This document shows, in pieces, positions 1 through 12,505 of a stretch of 64,000 bases of DNA. Every line of letters begins with the position of its first letter. The stretch's first letter is position 1. Both the position numbers and the translations under genes were made by a program. This DNA comes from Trichoplax adhaerens. Lineage: Eukaryota; Placozoa; Uniplacotomia; Trichoplacea; Trichoplacidae. The notes below the pieces were generated by a model. The model was not told where the DNA came from and did no database searches. It worked only from the letters and a program-made list of their open reading frames with translations. Location of the stretch: positions 5,784,667 through 5,848,666 of the forward strand of contig NW_002060946.1 in the NCBI RefSeq assembly GCF_000150275.1, read 5' to 3'.

Positions 1-2624
1 CTAATTTACATAAGCTGTAGCAGTCTTACTGACAATTAAAGTCGATTTTTGAGTGCCAGGTTTTACGTGGAAATATCAACTGATTGGTATTCCAATTTAC
101 AGTAATGTAGAATGGTCATACAACTTATTAGAAAATCATTGTATGGCGTGATTTTTAGATTAGAAAATGAAATCCATTCAATCATCATCTAATTGATCAT
201 AAAATCTGTATTTATGATTAATAAATATCTCATTATTTATTTCAATTCAATCAATGTATTAAATCAAATCGTCATCTAATTGAGCATTAACTATGATTTT
301 ATGATTAATGAAGCTCGATTCTTGTAATCTGATCAATCAGTCATCTATACAACTCTTAACCTTTGAAACCTAAGAATTCGTTTTTCTTATTCGGAATTCT
401 CCTTATTTGCATAAAATCAATTTCTTATAATTTTGATATGATTTTAATATTGTTATCTAATATCTATATTATAGCTGTTCCTTTTATCTGCAATGGAATG
501 ATTTCTATGATATTAAATATCAATATGAATCGCTATTAAGCGGTAGTAGATTTCATATAATCCTTTTAATCGTTGTAAGAATAATTATAACGCACCATGT
601 TATGTTCCTAATATAATCTATAGAAAATACGTATACTTAATAATTTAGTAATTATCATCATTATATTGATTTACACCATAAATGAATATTTCCTTTTATC
701 AAAATACTATTACGGTAAAATGAGTTGTAGTGGTCAATATGCGATATTTCTACTTACGGTAAGGATTAATACAGGTTATCTATATTATACCTTTAAATGA
801 CTGGTATCTTCATTATTGCTTTCTTATTTTAAATTAAACATTACATCATTAAATATCTCAATATTTATTGATACACATCTTAAGCAATTGTATGCATAGT
901 TAATAGTCGATAATCGTAACTTCGGCTAATGTTCTAGGAAGATCATTAGACGGATATGTAAATTCCATGCTTCAACGATGCCATTTTAGCCATCTGGCCT
1001 TTTAAAAATTAAAAATTTCCATTGACAAAGAAAATGATAAACCTGATTTAATTTACGGAGATTCTGGTTACTTAATGCTTTCTTCCCTATGAGTATAATA
1101 AATTGCACAGTTGCTATCCTTTAACATGCCCTTATTACCTTGATATTAAGGGTTAAATTTATAGCCTACAATATTCATTGATTTAATAGAAATGATAGAA
1201 TGATGAGGTAGTATCAATTGATCATGTATTAATTATGCAGAAGAAATCATTCTCCAATGATAAACATTTCTGATAAATAAAATTCAATTGTACTGGAGAT
1301 AAAGTATATCAATAATGAACATGATGGCTTAAATAATGGATATTGTCAACGTCTAAGCTGTCGCAATTTAGGTCCCTGTCATGAGAGAAAATTAAAGGGA
1401 AAGAATATACATATAGTTACATTATTAGATATGATATTGCACATGGGTTAATTTAGTTACAAAGAAACTTATAAAATGCTAAACGGCATCAGTTAAATCA
1501 GTCGTGTTTGAAGTTGAATAACCCCTTCGTTACAAGCAAATAAACTAATGTAGCAATTATACAATGCATGTTATGATATTCTAATTATTTATATTGTTGA
1601 TCATGGAAAGCTATCAATTTTTCCTATCGCAAAACAAAATAAATTTACTTATTTCCGGATTTACTAGAATCTAAACAGAAATATAAGTTAGGTTATTATC
1701 CATTCTACTATGCTATTACTAATTAATACGTTAATTCAATTAGATAAGCTACTCACTTTGCACTCATGATAATGGAGTTTCACTCTGTTTCGATCATATT
1801 TTGGCTTTGGATTGAGGACAGGATACATTCAATGTTGAAAATGAACTCAATATTATAAGGATACAAATGATAAGAAGAAAATAGCATGATTTACGATATC
1901 ATCCCAGGTTTAATACTTATTTTCATGCTTAGAATCGATCTTTTTAGTATCATCATCCTTTAATCTCTGTGCGTCATTTTGGTTCTAGGTCACAGATAAA
2001 GTAACGACATCCTAATCATCTTCAATCTATCTATTTTCTTTGGGCAATTGTATGTTTCATTTAAATTTACTCTGAAATCTAAGATTTGTATTGCTTTTAA
2101 TAAAAAATTACTCTTAAATTGAAGAGTACTTAATAACAGCTTAAAGTACCTCATCATTATAATTATACCATTTTGATAGAAGCCAATTATTACTTGTAGA
2201 TATTATCAATTAGCTTTGTTCGAGACTCAAATAGAAATTTCCAGGAAACTATTCATAAGTACAAGAATGAAAAGCAACTGTCAGGAAGTGAATGAATAGA
2301 CGTTAGAAGATGGAGAAACTCAATTTTAAATCTGTCAGTTTGCAGCAGAGTTTGTACTTGATAATTTTATAAACAAAAAGGATGGAATATAATGATGATT
2401 AAGAGGTAGAATACAGGAAATTATTGATCCAATACATTAGTTTATTGCTATCGATATCGTCACTAAGTAGAGCAGAAACGCAGAATAGTTTTAATTTCCG
2501 GTTCCTTTTACAATGACCAGGTGATTCTAAGTCAAACATAGCACCTCCAGTTTTCTGTTCTAGATATTGTCTCGCTTTCTATGATGGCTTCATTAAAGGA
2601 TCTTGCACATGTCTGTATTTTAAT
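1..2624. other. AT-rich stretch without a recognisable gene
   Basis: Both strands are broken by frequent stops. I see no exon-like open frame flanked by plausible splice sites and no similarity to a family I know. The base composition is strongly AT-rich and no clear tandem structure is visible before about 2,625. Confidence 0.6.
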
Positions 2625-3240
2625 TATACTCTAGTGTTGTAATCTTTAATATCTTTTAAAGTATTATAGTTTCTGAGCCTTTTAACTATGATATACTTTG
2701 CTTGTTATAAGTTTACTATTTTACCTACAAAGAGATCCTTCCATTATTTGAGACAATGATTAAATAAAATTTAATGATACTCTGATATTGTATACTCTTT
2801 CATATTTTTTTAATTTTGGGAATTTCCCCAGCTCTTTAACCGTGATATGTTTTATTTGCTATAAATTTACTGTTCTGCCGATTTAGAGTACCTTCTATCA
2901 TTTTAGATGATGATCTAATAAAATCCATTAAATAGTATTTAATTAGACACTGATGTTGTATAGTTTTTTATATCTTTTAAAGAATTGAAATTTCCACTCT
3001 TTGACCATGTTATACTTCATTTGTATAAATTTACTATTTTGCTTGTTTAGAGCTTTGTCTATCATTTTAAATGATAACCAAATAAAATTGAATTATACTC
3101 TGATGTTGTATAATCTTTTAAATTTTTTAAAGTATTAGAGTTCCTCAGCTCTTTAATCATGATATATTTTACTTTTTATACAGTTGCTATTTTGCCCATT
3201 TAAAGCATCTTCAATCATTTTAGATGCTATTACGAATATA
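2625..3240. repeat. Tandem array A, about 150-bp units, four diverged copies
   Basis: Four head-to-tail copies begin near 2,628, 2,779, 2,947 and 3,095. Each opens with a CTCTGATGTTGTATA-like segment. It then has a TTTAACCATGATATA-like segment, a TTTACTATTTTGCC-like segment and an ATCATTTTAGATGATNA-like end followed by AATAAAAT. Copies differ by many substitutions and small indels, so the array is old. No coding frame runs through it. It is not related by eye to the other arrays nearby. Confidence 0.75.
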
Positions 3241-3769
3241 ATCACCTATATCAGCACTGGCCAACATAAATTAGAGGCAACTGTGCTTAACATTATTTCC
3301 GAAATTAGTGCATGCTATTTTTTTAATGGTTTCTCGGAATTTTAGTTGTCTTAAAATAAATATCTGTACGCGTACAATACTATTACTTGCATTGAACGGA
3401 TACAGTGCTTAATAATGTTTTCAATGTCCATTATCTAATGCATGAAAATTGCTGTACCTAGTATATCACAAATTTAATTTTATTTTACCTAGATAAAATG
3501 AATTCAGCAGTCTTGTATTCAATCCCTTAACCAGCAATATATTATAATCGAACATATTATCATAAGTTTATTTTATTAATTATAGCTATATAGTTACGAC
3601 TGCTATAAGTGTATATTAGTAGTGAAAATTTTCTACCGTAAGAACTCCATTACGCTATGTGACTGGAATTAGTCGATATATGGACTTGGGACTGTACAGT
3701 ACTTAACTTTCGGAATAAAATTAGTTTCTCTTTAAAAGGCTGGCGTAAATCAATGAAGGACTATTAGGT

Positions 3770-5480
3770 GATCATGGACGGAATTGGTAGATTTACGTGG
3801 CTTAAGACTTTCAATTTACTGTAAAACAGAAACCAGTATTTCTTTGCAAGCCTCACTCACCTCAATGAAGCAAACTTAATAGTCAAGGCAATATGGTTAT
3901 ACGTTGCAATCGCCATCATAATGCTAGCACACTAATACTATCTGACAACTTCTCAAGGTTGACTAGCTTCGAAAAATTGATCTCGCTATCATGATCGAAT
4001 TTTTAGTGACTTTACGAGCCTAAAACTTGCATTAAACTACTTACTATCAAAATCAAAATTAATCTAAAATTGCAAGCTCAGTTTAGTTCAGTGAGGTCAA
4101 TTCAATAATTATAGCAAAGCTACATGATTATGTGCCTAAAATACAAACATGCCAGAAAAGACAGCATTTTCAAAACTTGCATGCTTCAAGATCTCTTTCG
4201 TAATATCTCAATCGAATATAGTCAATTGACGGACCTGAAACTTTTATTGAACTAAAAAACTTAAAATTAGTTTACTTTTATTAGTCTAGCCTACCTCAAT
4301 GGTGTCAATTCAATAATCAGGACTAAGTGAATATGTATATGTTGTATATAATTAATGCAAACTTGGCAGAAATGACATTATTTCTTAAATTTGAGCGCAT
4401 TAAGAATTCTTTGACACTATCTTTGATCGATTTTATTAGAATTATGGGCCTATGGCTCCTATAAAAGTATAGAAATCAAAGATTAGGTTACTTTGCAAGC
4501 TTAGTCTACCTCAATGAAGCCAATTTGATAATCAAGGCCCATGGTTACGAGTTGTACGGTATGCCAGCATGCCAATGATGACAGTTTTTCCATGGTTTTC
4601 TATCACACTATGGCAAAATCTATTAAATTTATGGACCTAAGACTTGTATTAAAGTATAGAAATTAAAATGAAGGTTATTTTGCAAGCTTACAGCAAACTA
4701 CCCCGATGAGGCTAATATAATAATCAAGGCTACATGGATACGAGTGGTATGCAAGTATGCCAGGGAAAGATAGTTTTTTCCAAGGTTTGCATACCCGGAT
4801 AACTATCTCACAACGATGACCAAATTGAGCATTTTACGGGGCTGAAGCTTTCGCATTAGAGTATAAAAACCGAATTTAGTGTTTCTTTGCAAGCCTGGTT
4901 TACCTCAATGAGGCTAATTTAATAAACTAGAGCTTCCTGGCTATGCTTGAAACTGCAAGTCTGCCAGAAATGACAGCTTTACACAGGCTTGCGAGCGTTA
5001 GCAACTTGATCACGCTATTACGGCCTAAGTTGCTCGATATAGGAGGGTGCCTAAGACTTGTATGAAACTTTAGAAACGAACTCTAGGGTTCATTAGCACG
5101 GTTAATGTAATGAATTAGAGCTCTCCTAGTTATAAATGAAGCTGTAAACCTGCTAGAAATGACACCTTTTTAAAGGTTTGCAAGCTTTAGGAACTCCATC
5201 ACGCTATCTCGACTTCAATTGGTTGATATGGGGTTTGTTAGACTTGTATTTAACTTTAGAAACAAAACCTAGAGTTTGTTAGCAAGGCTGACCTACCTCA
5301 ATGAAGTTAATTTAATCCACTAGGGCTGCCATGATCGACTGACATTGTCTCAAATGCTGGCAAGTTTTAGGAACCCTCCCACGCTTGCGTACCTAATTTA
5401 GTGGATTTGCTAGCCTAAAACTTGTTAATTACGCCATAGGCACAAAAACATGAGTTTGAATTTGCGAGGTGGCCTACATC
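3770..5480. repeat. Tandem array B, about 200-225-bp units, 8-9 diverged copies
   Basis: The landmark is a TTGCAAGCCT...ACCTCAATGAAG segment followed by CAATTTAATAATCAAGGC. It recurs near 3,844, 4,071, 4,280, 4,493, 4,680, 4,888, 5,092, 5,277 and 5,462. Between landmarks each unit keeps a GCCAGAAATGACAG-like stretch and a GACTTGTATTAAA-like stretch. The spacing of 185-227 bp and heavy divergence indicate an ancient minisatellite-like expansion. No conserved open frame is present. Confidence 0.75.
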
Positions 5481-6794
5481 AATCATTCTTGCAGGAGTGA
5501 AGTCGTGACAGTTAGATGAACATATTGGCAGCATTAAAGTTCTATCAATCTGTTTTGTCCAGCAGATTCTTTCATTTTCATAGTTCTAAACTTTTATATT
5601 ATCATCTTCCAATTATATCCATTGCGATCTATTTTGAAAAAAGCGATGGAATGCAACTTTTATACTGCCTTCAATCGCTAAAAATTAACAATACTTCCTG
5701 GTTACGGAATAGAACACTTCTCTGTTGATAAATTTATTCCCAAAACAGTAATATTGTTTCTTGCAGTTAACAAATCATTATAATAACAAAATACGCTTTG
5801 CTATATCAATTCAAATTAAGATGATATCTCCATTTGCATAAGCGCATGAAACAATATTGATTGAAAAATACCACTAATTGAATATTATTTAGCGTAATAA
5901 TCATTGTTGACAGGGAAACTAAAATGTTTTCGAACTATTTACTTAACGACATATTAATAAAGACTTATTTAGAAGTCCGCAAATCATGAAAGGAAAATGG
6001 CTCGCTTAATTGATTAAGTTTCTTCTATTTGACGATAGCTATCATTTATTTATAAAATTTAAAGAATGTTAAAAATTATCATTGATTTCATTTAATAGGC
6101 TGATAAAGGTAGTCTATATGAATTAACACTTTATTATTTGATCCTTTGTAAATGAAATCTTATAGCCAAAAATGAAGCCAAGTATTTACCGTAAGAATTA
6201 TCCTATAACTGCAACGGTGCTGACACATAATATTGGAGCGATGGACTAGACTAATGTATGCATCAATTTGTTCTTAGCTAGCTTTAAATACGGTAAGAAT
6301 TACGTGCAAAATTTTGTATCATATTCCATAGCTTTAGAAAAATCTATGCAAATTCATTTGGATATCATACCAGTAAGAATAATTACTTATCAACATTGTG
6401 ATGTTGAAGAACTTTGAAATCACGATCGCTATAACTACGTAAATCCAAGAATATGAATGCCACTTATATTTATGTAATTAGAGTTAGTGCTATTCCAATG
6501 CCTTGATCTAACATTAGTCTATCTCGATTAAATTTTTGACGCAGTAAAAAATACCTTGTAAAGATCATTCTTCGGATGTTGAAGAAATAGGTTGTGGCTT
6601 TTGGCAATAATATGTTTTAACTCAGCGAAATGCTAGAAAAATAACATTTATTCCATGATTAGCATTGCTTTAAACCATTGCACTTAGTTATCTTCGCTGT
6701 ATTAATCGCCGTTGTTTATTCAATTCTAGTTATAAGTGCAAACTCGGATATAGTCAGAACATCAAATTACATCGAATAAATTTGTATACATATT
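5481..6794. other. Gene-free AT-rich spacer
   Basis: Only short chance open frames occur, for example a 70-codon frame starting at 5,516 that lacks similarity, splice context and coding-like composition. I see nothing further here. Confidence 0.55.
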
Positions 6795-7900
6795 CTTCTA
6801 CAACCTATCGAAAGGCTATAATTATAAAAATATGACGGGTGCCTAAGAATTTTTCCTTTGTAATAAAGGAAATTGGGTTAATAAGCTTAAGTAGAGATTC
6901 AAATTATTTGTGTGTATGTATACGCGTAAATTCAAAATTAGATTTTATCCTAGATAAGTTCAAGTTTCCGAAATGATATATCATTATTGTGAATACTTAA
7001 TTAAGGAGCTTTCCTTTGCAATATAAAAATTGGCTTAACGAGCTTATTAAGAGTCCAAATGAATTTTGTTTATATTTAAAATTAAGTTTTCGAAACGATA
7101 TAACCACTATGAATGCTTACAAAATTTTTCCTTCATAATTAATACAAGAAACCCGCTAATAAAGCTTATCAGAAGTCTAAATTATTTGTGTATATGTTAT
7201 ATATCTAAAGCTAAATTTTATCCTAGTTCAAGTTTCCGAAACGATATCATTATGACGGACGCTTAAGAAACTTTCCGTTATAATAAAGAAACTGGCTTAA
7301 TAATAAGTTTACTAGTAGTCCAAATTTTTTGTGTGTATATTTAAAATAAACTTTATACTATTTCAAGTTTCCGAAACGATATCATTATGGCGAATGCTAA
7401 AGAAAATTTTCTTTACAATCAAAGAAATGGGCTTAATAACCTTAGTTCAAGTTTCCGAAACGATATCATTATTACGTAAGCATTAAGCAACCTTTATAAT
7501 AATAAAAGAAAGAGGCTTAATAAGCTCAATTAAGGATTCGAATTACTTGCAAGTATATTTAAAATTAAATTTTATCCTAGTTGAAGTTTCTAAAACGATA
7601 TTATTATGACTGATACTTTAGAAACTTTTCTTTATACTGATAGAAACTAGCTTAATAAGCTTATTAGGAGTCCAAATTGCTTTTATATGGTATATTCAAA
7701 ATTAAACTTTACCTTACTTCAAGTTTCCGAAATGATATCATTATTATAGGTGCTTAAGGAACTTTCATAGTAAAAGAAATTGGCTTAATAAGTTTTGTCC
7801 AAGTTTCCAAACGATATTATTATAACTTATGCTTAAAAATTCTCCATCATAATGAAAGAAATTGACTTATTGAGAAATCTTATTAGGAGTTAAGACTGTG
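6795..7900. repeat. Tandem array C, about 135-bp units with about 80-bp partial units
   Basis: The core word CAAGTTTCCGAAACGATATC, followed by ATTATGACG, recurs near 6,961, 7,081, 7,229, 7,364, 7,448, 7,582, 7,720 and 7,800. Full units also contain a GAAATTGGCTTAATAAGCTT-like segment and an AGGAGTCCAAATTATTTGTG-like segment. Two intervals of 80-84 bp lack the second half, so the array mixes full and truncated units. The core is better conserved than the rest of the unit. Confidence 0.8.
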
Positions 7901-8929
7901 TTTCAAGCCGGTTCAGTTTTTAATTTATTATGACCTTCACTCTGATATGGACAGGTAGTTTAGCAGGTCCTTTATCCAAATGTGCCTTCTTATTTTAAGT
8001 TTCTAGTGAGACTTTGCAATTGCTAGATAGCTACTAATATAACTAAACGGTAAAAAAATTGAATCGAATCGAATGTCAATGTTGAACCGCTAGCTATAAA
8101 ATGAATTTTTCCAAGGAATGAAACAATAATAAAGTTAGTATACATCATTCATTCTATTAACGTAACATTAAATTCTTTAAAAAGTCAGCACCTTGGCAAT
8201 AATAGCAAGTGCTTTAACTTAGCAGCTTCTAATTAGATTTCGAGTAGAAGTAACCTGGTAACTAAAATCATTATTTTAGGGTTAAAAGGGCGACTATTAA
8301 CTGCATTAAATGGATCAGTCCAAGACTGAATGATAAATGGAAGATATGATTTTCATTTTCATGGTTGCACTTCATTTGGCTATTATTGTGCCCACTTGAA
8401 AATAATAGTATTCTAATTTAGACATGTACCATTAGGCAAATTTTCGAGTCAAGAATTCTGCTTAATTATGTTCTAAGAATATTTTAAAGCAACTATTTCA
8501 TGGTGAAGGATTGGACTCGATAACTAAGTGACATAACCTTTCCACCTATTCGATACTTAGAATATTGATCAACATCTAACTCCCTAAATTAATTTTGTTA
8601 CAATCTATTCTATACAGAAACTACTTCTTATTTCTAGGGCAATATTTCTAATTACTGTTACGTAGAAGCAGTTAGATCGGCCACTCTACTTAAAGCAACT
8701 GAAATTTTGAATAGTTTATAACCATTTGAGAAATTCTCTTACTCTTTAAAATCCAATAATTCATGTGATGCATTTGATCTCACTCACTCAGCTATAGGAT
8801 TGTGGTAGCTTATTAAGCAATGTTTTTTTTTTACTTTTAGCAATCTCGTTAAAACTATTGAATGAGAGGAATTTCTTGTGGTCAGATAAAGCTGATTAGT
8901 GTTATTAGCAGTATATGTAGTATTCTGTT
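7901..8929. other. Gene-free AT-rich spacer
   Basis: No recognisable exon or RNA gene on either strand; nothing stands out between arrays C and D. Confidence 0.5.
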
Positions 8930-9640
8930 TATAGTAAGTGAGATTGATATTGCAAGATACTGTAGCCAGTCAAATACATAATTTTTACCTATTACTAGCA
9001 ATTAGATTTAAGCTATTCAGCACAAAGCATTTTAGACACTAGTTACAAAGCAGTTCAAGCGTTTTTTCCGAGATACTGTAATCTATTAGAAATCACTTTG
9101 CCGATGATCACTTGTAGTGTTTTTTTATAGCAAACGAGTTCGATATTGCAAGATACTGTAGCCACCCAAATGCATAATTTTCACCGATAGCTTACTATTA
9201 GGTTTTTAGCTATTCAGTATGAAGCATTTTAGACACTAGTTACAGAGTCGTTTAAGTATTTTTTCCTGGATAATCTATTAAAAATCACTTTTCCGACGAT
9301 CACTTTTTGCCTTCTTTTTACAGCGAACGAGTTCGATATAGTAAGACACTGTACCCAACCAAACGTATCATTTTACCAATTGCTAGCTACTAGATTTCAG
9401 CTAAAATATCTTAGAAACTAGGATTATCCTTTAGATTCAGCTTTTCGATGATTATAATACATGTGATAATCGTCGATAATTTTACTTATCCCTAGCCACC
9501 CAATTTTCAGCTAGTCGACACAAAGCATCTTAGACACTAATTATAAGGTAATCTAGACGTTTTATCCGAGATCATCCTTCGGATTTCGCTTTTCGATGAT
9601 TAGCCAGTCTTAGTGGTGAGATTTATCATGGTTGATGGCT
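8930..9640. repeat. Tandem array D, about 194-bp units, three full copies and one partial
   Basis: Units begin near 8,940, 9,135 and 9,329 with a GAGTTCGATATTGCAAGATA-like segment, followed by CTGTAGCCA. Each continues with a TTTCAGCTATTCAGCACAAA-like segment, a CATTTTAGACACTAGTTA-like segment and a TTCCGACGATCAC-like segment. A partial fourth copy covers about 9,480-9,610. There is no coding frame. Confidence 0.75.
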
Positions 9641-10184
9641 TCCAAATCACCAGAAAATAAACTCATTTTAAGTAGAGTGATGGCAATGCGAAGAGCATTC
9701 GACTGTCAGCTGAAAGAAGATAGCGTACAAATTAGTCCAGAAAAGATCGTTTACCGTATTTAGCACAAAATCATATATAGTAGTAAAAGGAACATTAACT
9801 TCAGATATAATTAGCTTTAAGCAGTAGTAACAGTACTGAAAAGTATAATGGGAGTTAAAACTAATGCTATTCCATTATAGGGTTAGCTAACTTATCTAAT
9901 ACAATTGATTTAAACTTTTCATTAAAAACATGAGATAACTTCTTGCAGTTGAAGGAACTTTAGTTATGGACGTATGGTAGGCAAATAGCGTAGGTTGCTT
10001 GTGCATTAGGTTAACAATTAATGGAATAGAAAGAATAAATCTGATGTACTTTCAGTAATAAAAAATACAATAATTCCTGAGTGTTTATCACGACTGTTAC
10101 TTAGCCAGGCATAAATACGATAAAGTAATTTATCTCTAGTCAGACCATCTTATCTTTTATAGAACTTATTACTAAAAAGTGGAA
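9641..10184. other. Gene-free spacer between arrays D and E
   Basis: About 540 bases of AT-rich sequence with no exon, RNA gene or repeat that I can recognise. Confidence 0.5.
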
Positions 10185-10900
10185 ACAGCAAGTCCTGCGT
10201 GGTATGATTACAAAACGTCCGATATATATGCTAATTGTCATGAATACCAATATAGAGTAATTATCATTAAGACAAATAGGAAATCAGCTAACAAAAAAAG
10301 AACCTCTTTATACTGAATATTGCCGTTTTGTTTCCTAATCGAAGATTATAATTTTCAAATGGTTAGCATAGCAATAACGAAATCAATCTAGTCATCGAAA
10401 TAGATGAACGAAGTATAACCATTCTTAAATATTAGTTTATGAATGCTTTAGAAAAAGAATTTCTATACATTTTAAGTACTAGCATTTTGCATTTTGTTTT
10501 CTAATCAAAGATTATAATTTCAAATGGATATACTATAATGTTAGCTAAATCATTCTAGTCACTAAAATAGATAAACAAAACACAGCCGTACTTGAATATT
10601 AGTTATAAATATAAATTATTCATTCTTAAACAAGAATATTGAACTGTCCTCAAACCAGGATTTTATTTTACAGAACTCATAATTGAGAAAATTATAAATA
10701 AATCTTACGTAATATGATTACAAATAATCAGGTAGATATGTTAATTACCATGAAAGCTAGCTTAAAGTCATTGTCAAGACAAGTAGAGAAGCAGTAAACA
10801 AAAAACAGGCCCTTTTACGCAAAAAAGAAGTGCTTTTTCCTTTTATCTAAGATTATATTTTTCAAATGGCTATCAGGATATTAACGTAATTAATTTAATT
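10185..10900. repeat. Diverged direct repeats, array E
   Basis: A long segment around 10,200-10,390 recurs at about 10,700-10,880. Shared landmarks are GTATGATTACAAA, GATATATGCTAATTGTCATG, AAGACAAATAGGAAA-like and TTTTGTTTCCTAATCGAAGA followed by TTATAATTTTCAAATGG. A partial third copy with the last landmark lies near 10,495-10,540. The copies differ at many positions. Confidence 0.65.
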
Positions 10901-11814
10901 CGTTACATCTACTTTCTAATCATTTTTCTAGTTGAAAGTTCTATACAAGTATAATTGTTATATTAAGATCCGGAAAAAAATTTACATGTTCCATAGAGTT
11001 ATAGCCAAACTACCCTTAAAATATTAATCAATAAAAATATCCGTTGATTTTGACTACTGTAAATACATCAGACAACACTTGATTTTGCTATCCCAAAGAT
11101 TATAGTTACTGTGTAATGAACTAAAATTAGTCGAGACTGATAGTAATAGGAGTTTACTTAGGGTACAGAACGTTACATCTTATCCAATGAATCTACAGAT
11201 ATTGCCAAGTATTGGTATGTAAGACAAAGATTATTATAATATCTCTCCGATTAGAGAAATTTCTACAGTGCCCACCACATAACTCAGTTCTTCATTATAT
11301 ATTGTTATATAATTAATAAATTTACAGGAAACTTATCGGTGCCATAGCCTACGATTATATTCATTGTTTAATTTTATAAGAAATAGTTTCATTACGTAAC
11401 ATTAAACGTATGAAAAAATACGTAATAATACGTCAATGAAAATTTAAATTTAAGGCGATAGATGCAACATATTATATGCTATGTATCATAACGATAGTCA
11501 AACTGTAATATATGTATGTGTTTTTGTGGAATACAGCATCATGGAAAAAAACTGAATAAGCGCATGGCTGTTCAAATTTCAGCTTGTTATTGGAATGCAA
11601 CGGATGATTTGCTAGTTTGAACAGTATCAACATTATTAAGACGGCACTCTTTAGATTTAAAGGACTAAATCGATTGCATATCTTAGAAATATGCAGTTAT
11701 CTCATTTCATATCAGCAATAACATCTTAATAGACTAAGGTATTGAATTAGCTCTAGATGCTTTGCTCAGTACACATACGTCGTGAGTAAACAATGATTTC
11801 AAGATTGAACTGTA
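10901..11814. other. Gene-free spacer between arrays E and F
   Basis: About 900 bases of AT-rich sequence. I see no exon-like frame, RNA gene or clear repeat unit. Confidence 0.5.
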
Positions 11815-12505
11815 AATTCTCCAAAACAATTTATTAGACATTTTCTAACAGCAATCACGCTAAACTGATTTGTGCAGTCAATTTTATGGTTACTTTACAC
11901 CGGTAAATAACTATTTTAACTCAGAATTACATATCTAGCAAATTAATTTGTAGGATACTTTCTCATCGTTACTACTCTAAATCTATATTTATTATGAAAT
12001 TAACGGCTTTAGTATGCATCACAGGTCAACAGATTCAACTTTGAGTAGCATCGTATATCCAAAAATTAATTTGTCGATTATTTTACTATAGTTACATCCA
12101 AACTGATATACACGATAGGCTAATAGTCTTTTTATGTAGGCAATAATGATTTTCAATTATTTTAAGTCGGAATCCTATCTTCAGTAATAAATTAATTTGC
12201 TGCATATTTTCCTATGGTTACTATTCTAAAATGATACGATACGAGTCGATCTATAAATTAATAGTTAATATACTCGTATACAAGCAATCAACAATTTTAA
12301 GTCTGAAAATACATATATTGTAAAACATTTTGTTGAATATTTTCCGTAGTTACCATTCTAAACAGTTCCGATGTGCACCTATTTATAAATTAATTTTCAA
12401 ATTTATACAAGTAAACAGCAGTTTCAAATCTGAAAATGTATATTTTGTAAACTATTTTGTTAGATATTTTTCCATTGTTACCACTATTTCTATGCCGAAT
12501 TACAT
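11815..12505. repeat. Tandem array F, about 125-bp units, five to six diverged copies
   Basis: A segment like AAATTAATTTGTNGGATATT followed by TTCCNTNGTTACTATTCTAAA recurs near 11,820, 11,940, 12,063, 12,189, 12,320 and 12,448. An intervening CAATGATTTTAAGTCTGAAA-like segment is shared by several copies. A 60-codon open frame at 12,330 lies entirely within the repeat and is rejected as a gene. Confidence 0.75.
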
